DNA from: CAVVSQ01 sp963848825
GTDB lineage: Bacteria; Planctomycetota; Planctomycetia; Gemmatales; Gemmataceae
Direction of reading: 5' to 3'
Length of the DNA: 64,000 nucleotides
Assembly: GCA_963848825.1 (NCBI GenBank)
Contig: CAWKFA010000001.1
Location: 62,001 to 126,000, forward strand
Shown: positions 46,734-57,003 of the stretch, piece by piece
Position numbering within the stretch: the first letter of the stretch is position 1
Layout: each line of letters starts with the position of its first letter
The notes under the pieces: generated by a model
What the model saw: only the letters and a program-made list of their open reading frames with translations
Database searches by the model: none
What the model was told of the DNA's origin: nothing
Translations under genes and position numbers: made by a program

Positions 46734-47815
46734 ATGTCTGCCCGTGTCGTCTTGGCCATGAGCGGGGGCGTCGACAGCTCCGTCGCGGCTTACATGCTGC
46801 AACAACAAGGCTATGAGGTCATCGGTCTCTTCATGCGCACTGGGGCCCATGGTCCCGAGGATGATTCTCCCTCTCATAAAAAGGGTTGCTGTTCGGCCCT
46901 GGATGCGGGCGATGCGCGCCGGGTGGCAGACCGCCTCGATATCCCGTTTTACGCTCTCGATTTTGAGCAAGAATTTACCCGGATCATGGACTACTTTGTC
47001 GACGAATACGCCATCGGCCGCACGCCCAATCCCTGCGTCGTCTGCAACACCTGGCTCAAGTTCGGTAAACTCTGGTCCTACGGCAAACAGCTCGAAGCCG
47101 ACTTTGTCGCTACTGGGCACTATGCCCAAATCGTGCGCGGCGATGGGCCGCCTGAGCTCCATCGCGGCTTGGACCCGGGCAAGGACCAATCGTACGTGCT
47201 GTTCGATCTACGGCGCAGCCTGTTGCCGCACCTGCTATTTCCGATCGGAGGCATGCGCAAGGACGAAGTCCGGGCCATCGCACGCTCGGCCAATCTCGGC
47301 GTCGCGGACAAGCCGGATAGCGTCGAGATTTGCTTCGTGCCCGACAACGACCACGCCGGCTTCATCAAGAAGCGCCGTCCGGAACTGGCCACCGCGGGCA
47401 ACATCGTTGACACCAGCGGCAATGTCCTTGCCTCCCATGAGGGCATCGAAAAGTTCACGATCGGCCAGCGCAAAGGCCTGGGTTTCGGCTCCTCCGGCCG
47501 CCGCTATGTGCTGGACATTGTTCCCGAGACGAAAGATGTGGTTATCGGCGACAAAGAAGAACTGCTCGCGTCAGGTTCTGCGCAGCGCGGGTAAACTGGC
47601 ATATCGACCCGCCCAGCCAGACGCTCTCCTGCCAGGCCAAAATACGCTACCGGCATACGGCTGCCCCGGCACAAGTGCTGGCAGCGCCGGACGGTGGTGC
47701 CATTGTTCAGTTCGACGAGCCGCAAAGTGCCATAACTCCGGGACAAGCGGTGGTATTCTATCAGGGCGAACGCGTCCTCGGCGGCGGCTGGATTGAAGAA
47801 GCTATCGGCCTCTGA
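46734..47815 (+). CDS. mnmA: tRNA-specific 2-thiouridylase MnmA (one frameshift)
   Basis: ATG 46734. PP-loop MSGGVDSSVAAYMLQQQGYE; first catalytic Cys in RTPNPCVVCNTWLKFG (about residue 101); GHYAQIVR; second Cys in DSVEICFVPDND (about residue 200). The frame breaks at 47575, where GGTTCTGC lacks one T: adding it gives ASGFCAARVNWHIDPP and the normal C-terminal domain to the TGA at 47813-47815 (EPQSAITPGQAVVFYQG). The enzyme thiolates U34 of tRNA-Lys, Glu and Gln. As the gene is rarely dispensable, the break is probably a sequence error. Confidence 0.88.
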
Positions 47816-48056
47816 TCGGTGTTATTCGCGCTAGCGCTGGTTCAATCTTTTTTACCAGGGAAGGGCAGCTGAAAGGCAAATCCCCATTGTCTTCGATTAG
47901 TGCCTCACGCTCGGGGCCGCAATGAATGGTCAGGCCCCACGTGGACGCGGTGTATCGTCTGTGGGCATATTCGCCTGCGCCCCCTCGCCCTTGATGGTAC
48001 GCGGTGACCAATTGTTGGGAAAGGCGCTTAGGTATGTCCCGCCTTTTGGGCTACTC

Positions 48057-48923
48057 TCAAGGAGCCCGACCAAACGGCGCGGAAGACGGCTCCGCGCCGA
48101 TGTACGCACCTGACAATGCTCCCGCCATCGCGGCCAACGTATCGGTGTCGCCGCCCAAGAAGATGACATTGCTCACCGTGGCTTCGTAAGATTCTGGCGA
48201 GAGGGCGAAGCTTGCAATGGCCGTAGGAACGGAGTGCAGAGCCTCAATTCGGTTTCCCAGCGCGGTTAGGTCTTCGGGTGCATGGACTCGTGCCGCGCCT
48301 TCAATCTTCTCCAGATACTCCGCCGACGTGCATGCTCCGATTAACGCCGCGAAGAAGCCGTCGCGGTCGAACTTGTTCATGCTGGAACATAGAGCGACTG
48401 CCAGCGCCAGCAACTGGGCTGCCTCGATTCCCAGCGGATGCAAATGGGTGGGAAGGGCAGATAACCGGGCCTGTTCCCACATCTGCTTGTGGTTGTCGCG
48501 GAAGACCAATCCGACCGGAGCGACACGCATGGCCGCCCCGTTGCCAAAGGACCCGCCAGGGAAATAGTGCTCGGCGACCTGCCGGTAGTCGCGGCCCTCC
48601 TCCATTGCTTCCAGGACTGCTCGCGCGCCGCGACCATAGCCACGCGAGGGGAGATAGTTGACGACGAACTTTTGACAAAGGACCTCTTCAAGGATTTCGC
48701 CTCGCTCAATAAGAGCTTCGCTGACGCCTATCGCCATTTGAGTGTCATCGGTGTACCAGATTTCCTCCTGCGGAAAGCCGATTAGGCTATCGGCAGTGGG
48801 AAAGCGAGAACGAATCGCATCTGCCGTTTGTGCTTCAAACTTGCCGCCAAGGGCATCTCCCACCGCGAGACCACAAAGGCAGCCCTCGAAGCGATCCTCC
48901 AGGGTGGGTGTAGAAATAGTCAT
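48057..48923 (-). CDS. ADP-ribosylglycohydrolase family protein (C-terminus frameshifted)
   Basis: A 288-residue frame from ATG 48923. CLCGLAVGDALGGKFE opens the fold; the metal-binding motifs are IWYTDDTQMAIGVSE and VIFLGGDTDTLAAMAG; GGSFGNGAAMRVAPVGLVF is the central conserved block. The family removes ADP-ribose from proteins or related molecules with two Mg ions (ARH/DraG type). The end as read (PSSAPFGRAP) is not family-like; a shift near 48075 gives LPRRLVGLLESSPKGGTYLS, so the true C-terminus probably extends to about 47950. Target unknown. Confidence 0.85.
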   Translation of the reverse strand: MTISTPTLEDRFEGCLCGLAVGDALGGKFEAQTADAIRSRFPTADSLIGFPQEEIWYTDDTQMAIGVSEALIERGEILEEVLCQKFVVNYLPSRGYGRGARAVLEAMEEGRDYRQVAEHYFPGGSFGNGAAMRVAPVGLVFRDNHKQMWEQARLSALPTHLHPLGIEAAQLLALAVALCSSMNKFDRDGFFAALIGACTSAEYLEKIEGAARVHAPEDLTALGNRIEALHSVPTAIASFALSPESYEATVSNVIFLGGDTDTLAAMAGALSGAYIGAEPSSAPFGRAP

Positions 48924-49003
48924 GAGCGACTTTCTAATCCAATAGAGCCGCGCAGCCGCCAGTTCGGTTGCGCCAGGAGCCGAATGCCGAATGCAGTATT
49001 ATC

Positions 49004-49207
49004 TCATTGTTTCAGCGGGACGGCAGTGGGGAAGGTCTTTGAGCTTCGAAGACTTGCGCAGTGCGTCATGGGGCAAGTCCACGCTGGTGCCCTGCCCCAT
49101 AGGAGTTGACTCAGGAACTCCAAGGCCGAACGCCCTTGTTGCCAGCAGGTACGCCAAACCGACATCAGCATGGCTTCGGCGCGGCGCCGATAAGGTGCGA
49201 TTGCCAC
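49004..49207 (-). pseudogene. Transposase C-terminal remnant (IS66-like)
   Basis: A 67-residue leftward frame with RRRAEAMLMSVWRTCWQQGR and SALEFLSQLL, resembling the last part of IS66-type transposases. It lies alone between two metabolic genes, with no start and no upstream portion. Family assignment is weak because the match is short. Confidence 0.35.
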
Positions 49208-49288
49208 CTCAGACCCTGCGCAGGATCACGCCAAAGCGGATCGCTGTCGGCCCGCCAGACGGTTGCCTCCAATCCAGGAACTCCCCAT

Positions 49289-50470
49289 TCATATAACACG
49301 CAATTCCCGTCCGACCTCGGCAAACGCGGCTATGGCACGCTCGAGTTGCGCGTCGGTATGTTCTGCCGATACCTGAATGCGAATGCGGGCCTGTCCTTGC
49401 GGAACGACCGGATAGCTGAAGCCGATGACGTAAATTCCCTTTTCGAGCAAGCGGTCCGCCATCTGGCCAGCGAGGGCGGCGTCCCCAAGCATCACCGGCA
49501 AGATTGGATGTTGCCCGGGTTTCACGGTCAAACCGGCTTTTTCCAAACCGATGCGTAACTTTTTCGCGTTGGCATGCAGTCTTTCACGCAAGGCGTTGCC
49601 ATCGGCTACGAATTCCAGTGCCTTGGTGGCCGCGAGAACAATTGGCGGGGGCAAGGCATTGGAAAATAGATAAGGCCGCGACCGCTGGCGCAAGAATTCC
49701 ACGACTTCGCTACTGGCGCAGGTAAAGCCGCCGAGCGGCGCCCCCAACGTTTTGCCTAAGGTGCTCGTGATGATGTCGATGCGGTCCAATACGCCGAGGT
49801 GCTCGGCCGTGCCGCGGCCGCCTTGTCCCAAAATGCCGGTGGCATGGCTGTCATCAACCATGACGATGGCATCGTAGCGATCGGCCAGCTCGCAAATAGC
49901 GGGCAGCGGCGCCAGCGAGCCGTCCATGGAAAAAACGCCATCCGTCGCGATCAAGCGCAAGCCTCCGGCCGCCTTGAGTCCGTTCTCCAGGTCGGCCATG
50001 TCGCCATTCTTGTAACGATAGCGTTTCGACTTGCAAAGCCTGATGCCGTCGATAATGCTCGCATGATTGAGCTCGTCGCTTAAAATCGTGTCCTCTTCGC
50101 CCAGGATCGTTTCGAACAGGCCGCCATTGGCATCCCAACAGGAACTGTAAAGGATGGCGGCCTCTTTGCCGAAAAAGCGCGCCAGGGCCAATTCCAGGTT
50201 CTTATGCGCGTCCTGCGTGCCACAAATAAAGCGAACCGAAGCCATGCCGTAACCGTAACGGTCAAGCCCTTCCTTGGCGGCCGCAATGATCGCGGGGTGG
50301 TTCGCCAAACCAAGATAATTGTTGGCGCAAAAATTGATGACTTCGCGACCGCCCACCTGAATGGCAGGGCCTTGCGGGCCCAGCAGCAACCTTTCACTTT
50401 TCAAAAGCCCTTTGGCACGGATTTCGGCAAGTTTAGTTTGCAAACCTCGACGAAGATGACGATCGCTCAT
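49289..50470 (-). CDS. kbl: Glycine C-acetyltransferase (2-amino-3-ketobutyrate CoA ligase)
   Basis: A 393-residue PLP enzyme from ATG 50470. EVINFCANNYLGLANHP, GYGMASVRFICGTQDAHKNL, AILYSSCWDANGGLFE, ELNHASIIDGIRLCK, IVMVDDSHATGILGQGGRG and the PLP lysine in ITSTLGKTLGAPLGGF are all present. The F-I-C-G-T-Q-D-x-H-K pattern separates Kbl from AONS (BioF) and ALAS. It condenses glycine and acetyl-CoA, or the reverse in threonine breakdown with Tdh, which is not in the window. Complete and intact. Confidence 0.92.
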   Translation of the reverse strand: MSDRHLRRGLQTKLAEIRAKGLLKSERLLLGPQGPAIQVGGREVINFCANNYLGLANHPAIIAAAKEGLDRYGYGMASVRFICGTQDAHKNLELALARFFGKEAAILYSSCWDANGGLFETILGEEDTILSDELNHASIIDGIRLCKSKRYRYKNGDMADLENGLKAAGGLRLIATDGVFSMDGSLAPLPAICELADRYDAIVMVDDSHATGILGQGGRGTAEHLGVLDRIDIITSTLGKTLGAPLGGFTCASSEVVEFLRQRSRPYLFSNALPPPIVLAATKALEFVADGNALRERLHANAKKLRIGLEKAGLTVKPGQHPILPVMLGDAALAGQMADRLLEKGIYVIGFSYPVVPQGQARIRIQVSAEHTDAQLERAIAAFAEVGRELRVI

Positions 50471-50513
50471 TGAACGCAACCTCGAAAGCCGAACGCACGG
50501 CAAACCAAATAAA

Positions 50514-50587
50514 TACCCCCGGCGTGATTCGAACACGCGACCAGCCGCTTAGAAGGCGGCTGCTCTATCCAGCTGAGCTACGGGGGC
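50514..50587 (-). tRNA. tRNA-Arg (UCU)
   Basis: The minus strand folds into a 74-base cloverleaf: acceptor GCCCCCG/CGGGGGT, D-arm GCTCAGCTGGATAGAGC, anticodon stem AGCCGC/GCGGCT with loop CTTCTAA (anticodon TCT), T-arm GCGTGTTCGAATCACGC. CCA is not encoded. It lies between kbl and the cytochrome gene. Confidence 0.93.
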
Positions 50588-50683
50588 ATAAGGTAATGGT
50601 ATCCCTCATTTTTGTAACCGCTTTCCGCGTGGCGGACAAGCGACGTTGCGATTTCCTGTGTTTTCAGACCGTCAGGATTTGCC

Positions 50684-53600
50684 ATGTCTCCCTCGATGCC
50701 GACGTTTCTCGCCAACCTTGTCACTGCGGCTTTATTGGTTGCCTTGGGCCAGCCTTTTGCCGGCGCAAGCTACCAAGAAAAAGGGAAAAACTGGGCCGCC
50801 GGTTATGAAGACGCTGCCGGGCTTCGAGGCGACGGTTTTTGCCGAGCCACCCGAAGTGAATTATCCGACCTGCCTGTCGGCCGCTGCCACGGGCGAGCTT
50901 TATGTTGGCGTGGACCAGAATGGTTCACTGGATGCCAAGCCGGGCCGCGGTAAAATCTTACGGTTGATCGATTCGCGAAACACTGGCAAGGCGGACAAAA
51001 TCAATGTCTTCGCCACCGTCGACAGTCCACGCGGCCTGATTGCCGATCGCAAAACTGTCTATGTTCTTCATCCGCCTTTCCTCAGTGCCTTTCACGACGA
51101 TGATGGAGACGGCGTCGCCGACCGCTCCGAGGTGCTCGTGGAAGGGATAGGCCGTGACCTGAAATTTCGCGGGGCCGATCATACGACCAACGGCATCCGC
51201 ATGGGCATCGACGGTTGGATTTACGTGGCGGTCGGCGATTATGGAATAATCAAAGCGACGGGCAAGGATGGGCGTGAGTTACGCCTGCATGGGGGCGGCG
51301 TGGTCCGGGTTCGCCCGGATGGTACCGAGCTGGAAATCGTATCGCGCGGTCAGCGCAACATCTATGACGTCGCCATCGATCCCTTCATGAATCTTTTCAC
51401 GCGCGACAATACCAACGACGGCGACGGCTGGGACGTACGGCTTGGCCAGGTGGTGCCGTTCGGCAACTACGGCTATCCGACTCTTTACAAGAATTTTAGC
51501 GACGAACTGATTCAGCCGCTCCTCGACACGGGCGGGGGTTCACCGACGGGCGCCTTGTTTTTAAGTGAGCCGGGGTTCCCCGACGGTCTTGGCAATTCGT
51601 TGCTCACTTGCGAGTGGGGCCGTAGCGCATTCATCGGCACCCGTTGACGCCGAATGGGTCCACCTTCAAGACGGAGCAGGCCCCGTTCCTCACGATCGAT
51701 CGACCGACGGACATTGACGTGGATGGCCAGGGCCGGCTGTATGTATCGAGCTGGCGCAATGGTAGTTTCACGTTTGCGGGTGAGAACATTGGCTTCGTGG
51801 CCAGGGTCGTCCCGAGTAACTTTAAGCTGGAGCCGTTTCCCGATTTGGCAAAGGCAAACAGCGCCGACTTGCTGAAATACCTGGCGTCATCAAGTCAGGT
51901 GCGCCGCCTGGCCACGCAACGTGAGATCCTGGACCGCGGGGCCAAAAGGGATCTGGTAGACGGCCTGGAAAAGCTGATGAGCAGTCAAGAGCCCCTGCCG
52001 GCACGCGTCGCGGCCATTTATACCTACGCGCAATTGGTGGGTGCCAAAGCACAGGCTAATCTGCTTAAACTGGCCGACGATGCCGAGGTACGGGAGTTCG
52101 CGCTCAAGGCACTCGCGGACCGTAAAGCCCTGGCGACGGCACTGCCCATTGACCTGTTCAAGAAAAGTTTGCTTGACCCCAACCCGCGCGTGCGGCTGCA
52201 AGCCGTGATTGGCCTCGGCCGCCGCGGAGGTCTCGACGCGGCGGCAGCTATAGTGCCCCTGGTCGCCGATGCCGACCCGCTGATAGCGCATATCGCCATC
52301 CAGGTGCTGGCTTCGCTAGACGCCGTGGACGTTTGTGTGGCAGCTCTCAATCAGGATAATACGAAAGTCGTGACCGGCGCGCTGCGGGTGTTGCAAGCGC
52401 TCCACGAACCGAAAGTCGTCGATAGTCTTCTAAGCCGGTACGATCAAGCGATCAGCACGCAACGTCCGGCCATCTTTCAAAGTCTATGCAGGCTCTATTT
52501 CAAGGAAGCGGATTGGAACGGCAAATGGTGGGGAACCAGGCCTGATCATCGTGGGCCATACTTCAGCCCGGTCACCTGGTCGGAATCCGCGCGGATTGGC
52601 GACTACCTGAAAAGGGCCCTGGCGAACGCTGAGGATGAGAACCTTTTGGTCATGCTGATCGATTTAAATCGCAATCGGCTTGATTTTCCAGAAGCGACGA
52701 AGGCACTGCTCAAGCTTGGCGCCAATCCCGATAAACGCCGCCTGGTCGTCGATGCGCTGGCGGCCCGCAAGGAAATACCAGCCGACGCGATTCCGTTCCT
52801 CGCGGAGATTGCGAGCAAGCCCGACCAGGACAGCAAGCTGCGTGGCCAGGCGCTCAAGGCCCTGTATCGTGGTGGAGCAGGTAACGAAAAAGCGCTCGAA
52901 GCGGCGCTACGAGGGTTCGCACTGGTCCCCGACGAGAGCAAGTTGGGGGACGTGAGTAGTCTGGCCAACACCTTCCTTCACGACAATGGCCATGCCAAAC
53001 GTCTCGATGTCTTCGTCAAGGCAGCTCAATCCGCGCAAGCAGGCGAACGAGAGGTGGCCCTGCAAGTGCTGATGAACCTGGCAACCAGCAAGATCGGCAC
53101 GGACAAGGTGAAGGCCGCTGCCGTCAAGGCAGTTGATCTGTGCATGCAAAATACGGAAACGGCACTCAGCTTGTTGAAGGCCATCCGGCAAACGCGGGCG
53201 GAGGAATACGCCGTTCAGGTCATGAGCTTGACGAAAAGCACCCAGCCCGAAGTGCAAAAAGAGGCTTTGGCGGTGGTCAAACTTTTAAGTCTGGACCGCC
53301 CCCGGCAAGACCGCAAGGATGCCATCAAGTATTTGCAATACGACGACGTGCTGGCCAGCGCTCAAAAGGAAAAAGGGGATGCGGCGATTGGCGCTCGCCT
53401 CTTCGTCAAACAGGGCTGCATTGGCTGCCATACGGTGGCCAAGGCGGACCCGCCCAAAGGCCCCTACCTGGGGGACGTCGCCAACCGTTACAAGCGCCCC
53501 GAGCTAATCGAATCGATCCTGAAACCAAGTGCCAAGATCGCTCAAGGCTTTGAGAGCAACATTTTCGTGATGGCCAACGGCAAGACTTTAACTGGCTTCG

Positions 53601-53791
53601 TAGTCCGCGAGGGAGGAGACGAGGTCGACATTCGCGACGGCGCCGGTTTGGCCTTCACGCTCAAAAAAGCCGACATCGATGAAAGGCTTCAAAGCAAGGT
53701 TTCCATCATGCCGGAACAACTGGTCGACACGCTTACCGTTCCTGAACTGGCTTCAATTTTGGCTTATCTGGAGGAGCTGAATCGGAAATAG
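50684..53791 (+). CDS. Exported sorbosone-dehydrogenase-like/HEAT-repeat/cytochrome c protein (two frameshifts)
   Basis: ATG 50684 starts a signal peptide (FLANLVTAALLVALGQPFAG). A break near 50770 leads to KTLPGFEATVFAEPPEVNYP and a beta-propeller (DHTTNGIRMGIDGWIYVAVG, DNTNDGDGWDVRLGQVVPFG). Near 51645 one C is missing (FIGTHPLTPNGSTFKTEQ when restored). The middle (about residues 430-850) is a run of HEAT-like helices, and the C-terminus holds a c-type heme motif GCIGCHTVAK with EHSILKPSAKI-like sequence. Planctomycetes have many such large periplasmic proteins (PVC-type); they are thought to oxidise sugars or bind heme electron carriers. Repaired length about 1,035. Confidence 0.8.
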
Positions 53792-53811
53792 AGATAATCG
53801 CTCGCCTCATG

Positions 53812-55455
53812 TTACCGGTGCCGATTCCACGCCAGGGCCAGCGGTGTCGCCGCCAGGTGCGCCATTGGCAAGGCGAGCAGCACGGCGAAGCCAAGATAGA
53901 CGCGTGGTAACAGGCTGGCGGGTATCACCCAGACAAAAATGCCGAAGAGCACGAAGCCCAGGAGCAGTAACCCGCCAAACCAGCGCCACAAGGTTTGGCG
54001 CGTGACCAGTTTCTCGTGCAACAGACGTCGTATTAGCCAACCCGCGGCAGCGAGTCGGCCAAGCGCCCAGAGAGCCAATAGCCAGGGCAATAATGTCAAG
54101 GCGACACCATGAGTCTCCGGGTTGCGATAAATGTATGCGACAAGCCCGACAATCGCGAAAAGTACCGTTAGACTGACGACAACATTGCCCTGGATTATCC
54201 ATTTGCGGCCTGTCAAACCCAGCAAAATACTGTCCACCAGTCGTTTCCAGGTCCACAAGGCCAGGTAAACCCAAGCTGCCATGATGGCCGCCACGGTCTT
54301 CAGCGGGGACATCTCGCCCAGCACGCGCTCCCACGCCAGCCTCATGTCGGCCAGGGTCTGTGTAAATACCAGGACAAAGACGACTACCGAAATAAGCATG
54401 GTCCAGCTAACCAGGGTGCTGATCAACGCTGCCCGAAGTTTGGCGGCCACCAGCGCGGCGGTGCTTAATGGCAATGTGGCTGTTGACGGCGTGACCCCGT
54501 AATAATCTTTGACCCACGGATGATTGCCACTCACCGTGGTGCCGGCTAAACCCGCCATGAAGACGGGCAAAAAAAACACGCTCAAAATGGTGCGTGATGC
54601 CGGAATCGCGTCGTTGGTGCCAAACATGAGCGGCAGCAGCATAAAGGGAAGGAGCAGGGCCGTCAGAAAAGGCAGCGCCAAGCCGGTCCGCCGCCACTCG
54701 AACCACATTTGCGCATGTGCGCTACCGCGAAACGGCGCTCGCAGTCGGGGCTGCCGGCGAGCAAGAGATCGAACCGGAATGAGCAGCATACTCCAGTTCG
54801 GCAAGGCCCCATGACGGGCATAACGTACGCCAACATAACACAAGGTCCACGCACTCGCGGCCAGGCAAAGAAACATGGAGACAAGAAATTGCTCGGAGGC
54901 GCGGGCCAGGACAAATATCTCCGTAAGGGCGACCAGGCCCGGAATCAGAATGGCAATGAGCAACATGCGAAGAACCGGCAGACCCACCGGCACCCACAAC
55001 AGGGCCTGAAACCAGGCAAGGGTCGCCACCGCGAGCGCGGTTGGCCACCACAACGGCAATTGCACGCCCCACAGCTCTCCCCAGGGCCGCAATATGAAAG
55101 CCGTGCATATAAACCAAAATAATGCCGCCACCGCCGCGCCATAAAGCATCGGCCAGCCGACCAGGAACCCGGTTTTGATAGGCAACCGAAACATGGCAAC
55201 GGGAAAACAGGATTCACGGCCGTTGACGTCGGCGTCCACGCCGAAGGTAAAGATAGCCAACCCATACCCCGATAGCAGCACGAGGATCATGGTGATGGGA
55301 ATCAAGAAAATATTGACGGTTTCGCGATCGGTGCCCGTGGCCGTCAAGAGCGACGTTAGAAGAATGGCGAAGCTCAGGATGGACAGGGTGGCGACAAGGC
55401 CCCAACGGTGGCGGCGCCAGAGGGGCCAGCCAATAGCCAACGAAGCGTAGAGCAT
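53812..55455 (-). CDS. ABC transporter permease, polytopic
   Basis: 547 residues from ATG 55455 (LYASLAIGWPLWRRHRWGLV), with about twelve membrane helices. A central loop NHPWVKDYYGVTPSTATLPL lies between the two halves. No catalytic motif. Its gene overlaps the end region of the ABC ATPase upstream and belongs to the GntR-ATPase-permease operon, so it is the membrane partner. Substrate unknown; such YtrA-linked exporters often respond to cell-envelope agents. Confidence 0.72.
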   Translation of the reverse strand: MLYASLAIGWPLWRRHRWGLVATLSILSFAILLTSLLTATGTDRETVNIFLIPITMILVLLSGYGLAIFTFGVDADVNGRESCFPVAMFRLPIKTGFLVGWPMLYGAAVAALFWFICTAFILRPWGELWGVQLPLWWPTALAVATLAWFQALLWVPVGLPVLRMLLIAILIPGLVALTEIFVLARASEQFLVSMFLCLAASAWTLCYVGVRYARHGALPNWSMLLIPVRSLARRQPRLRAPFRGSAHAQMWFEWRRTGLALPFLTALLLPFMLLPLMFGTNDAIPASRTILSVFFLPVFMAGLAGTTVSGNHPWVKDYYGVTPSTATLPLSTAALVAAKLRAALISTLVSWTMLISVVVFVLVFTQTLADMRLAWERVLGEMSPLKTVAAIMAAWVYLALWTWKRLVDSILLGLTGRKWIIQGNVVVSLTVLFAIVGLVAYIYRNPETHGVALTLLPWLLALWALGRLAAAGWLIRRLLHEKLVTRQTLWRWFGGLLLLGFVLFGIFVWVIPASLLPRVYLGFAVLLALPMAHLAATPLALAWNRHR

Positions 55456-55459
55456 GGCT

Positions 55460-56387
55460 TCAATTCTCCTCTGTGGGGGGAATGCGTGTCCCGACCCGTG
55501 CCACGAAAATCTCATCGAGGGATGGGACCCGTTTGGTGAGCACCTCGGCGCCCCAGCGAACTGCCGCCGCTTGCAATTCCTCGGTCCGGCCATGATAAAC
55601 GGCGGTCCATTCGCGTCCCATTCCCTCCCAGGTCAATATGCCGGCAAGCTCCGGCGGCCTGCGCGCAGGCTTCATGGAAGCGCACCGTCAGAGACCGGTG
55701 GGACTGCTTGATCGCATCAAGGGGGGCGCTGAAGACAATCTTGCCCTGGTTGATCATGGTCACGTGATCGGAAACGCGCTCCACCTCGTTGAGCAGGTGG
55801 GACGAGAACAAAACGGTGCGGCCTTCGTCGGCAATGGCGCGGATGATGGCCTCCAGAATGTCGCGCCGCACGATGGGATCGAGGCCGGACGACGGTTCGT
55901 CGAGCACCAGGAGTTCGGGCTTATGCGCCAGGGCCACGAGTAGCCCGGCGCAGGCGCGTTGGCCGCGCGACAGGTGTTTGATTTTGGCCGCCGGGTTCAG
56001 CTCGAAGCGATTACGCAAGTCCTCAGCGTAAGCTGCATCCCAGCGAGGATAGAAAGCCTGATAGTAACGAAGCAATTCCCAAACGCGCATCCAGCCCGGT
56101 AGATCATGTTCTTCAGACACATAGCCGATGTGCGCCAGGACGCCGGCTGGATCGGCAACCGGGTCGCGTCCGAAAACGCGCACGGTTCCCGCTTCTGCTT
56201 TTAGGAGACCAAGGACATGTTTGATAAGCGTGGTCTTGCCGGCACCGTTGGCGCCGACAAGCCCGAGCACGATCCCACGCGGCACTTCCAGGTCTACATC
56301 AGCAAGTGCCAACTTCGTGCCAAAACGACGCGTCAAACCACGTATGGCCACCACGGGGCCTGGCGCCGAGATATCGGTTGCGTACAT
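55460..56387 (-). CDS. ABC transporter ATP-binding protein (one frameshift)
   Basis: ATG 56387. Walker A is LVGANGAGKTTLIKHVLGLL, signature KHLSRGQRACAGLLVALAHK (LSRGQ in place of LSGGQ), Walker B LLVLDEPSSGLDP, and the H-loop is in TVLFSSHLLNEVERVSD. Near 55660 the frame shifts to the 55460-55675 frame (PPELAGILTWEGMGREWTAV ... VPSLDEIFVARVG), the usual C-terminal segment with DEIF. The stop lies 4 bases before the permease start. It powers the adjacent permease. Confidence 0.85.
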
Positions 56388-56436
56388 AGCGATTCGTCCT
56401 CTGGCGATTTCAACAATCAGGTAATACCGCCGCTCT

Positions 56437-56829
56437 TTATTCCGCCGAACCTTCCTGCATAATTCGGTCGCGCTGCTTTAATAATTCGATGAGTTCAGGA
56501 GTGCCGATGTTCATTTGCCGTGCTTCGGCGAGCAAGGAATCGATCCGTTCGGTCAATATCTTGACCCGTTCTCGCTTGGCGAGCGGTGAGCCGCCTTCGG
56601 ACACATAAGTACCCGCGGTGCGCCGCTTGTTCACGATGCCGGCCACTTCAAGTTCCCGGTAGGCGCGCGCCACCGTATTGGGGTTGATGAGCAATTGCTC
56701 CGCCAGCACGCGAATGGGCGGCAATTCCTCCCCCGCGACCAATCTGCCCGCGGCCACCAGGTACTTCACCTGCTGCACGATTTGGAGATAAATCGGCACG
56801 CCGTCGTTCGCGGAAATATGAAGTTGCAT
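56437..56829 (-). CDS. GntR-family transcriptional regulator (YtrA subfamily)
   Basis: A 130-residue protein from ATG 56829. The winged helix-turn-helix reads GVPIYLQIVQQVKYLVAAGR, LPPIRVLAEQLLINPNTVAR and AYRELEVAGIVNKRRTAGTY. A short helical tail follows in place of a large effector domain, the hallmark of YtrA-type regulators that control ABC operons. It is the first gene of the leftward operon and the inverted repeat upstream is its probable operator. Confidence 0.9.
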   Translation of the reverse strand: MQLHISANDGVPIYLQIVQQVKYLVAAGRLVAGEELPPIRVLAEQLLINPNTVARAYRELEVAGIVNKRRTAGTYVSEGGSPLAKRERVKILTERIDSLLAEARQMNIGTPELIELLKQRDRIMQEGSAE

Positions 56830-56856
56830 AGTCGCTGGAATCCTGACGCGTTACTG

Positions 56857-56878
56857 TTGTATTATTACATTAATACAA
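56857..56878. promoter_or_regulatory. Inverted repeat operator upstream of the GntR-ABC operon
   Basis: TTGTATTA-TTACAT-TAATACAA, perfect 8-bp arms with a 6-base centre, 28 bases before the regulator start. Its symmetry and position suit a dimeric GntR autoregulator; the A/T-rich core overlaps a possible -10 region. Confidence 0.6.
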
Positions 56879-57003
56879 TACTTGGAAAATGTCAAGCACT
56901 GTTTTGAAAAAAATCAGCGTGGCACTCGCGGTCGGAAAGGTTAGTATTCGCGAATGAGTTTGGTTAAAATGAGATAAAGTCCGCCTTTCAAAAGGTAGCG
57001 TCA

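Noticed and set aside
49289..50470. BioF (8-amino-7-oxononanoate synthase) as the identity of kbl
   Set aside because: The FICGTQDAHKNLE pattern and length fit glycine C-acetyltransferase better, and no biotin genes are nearby.
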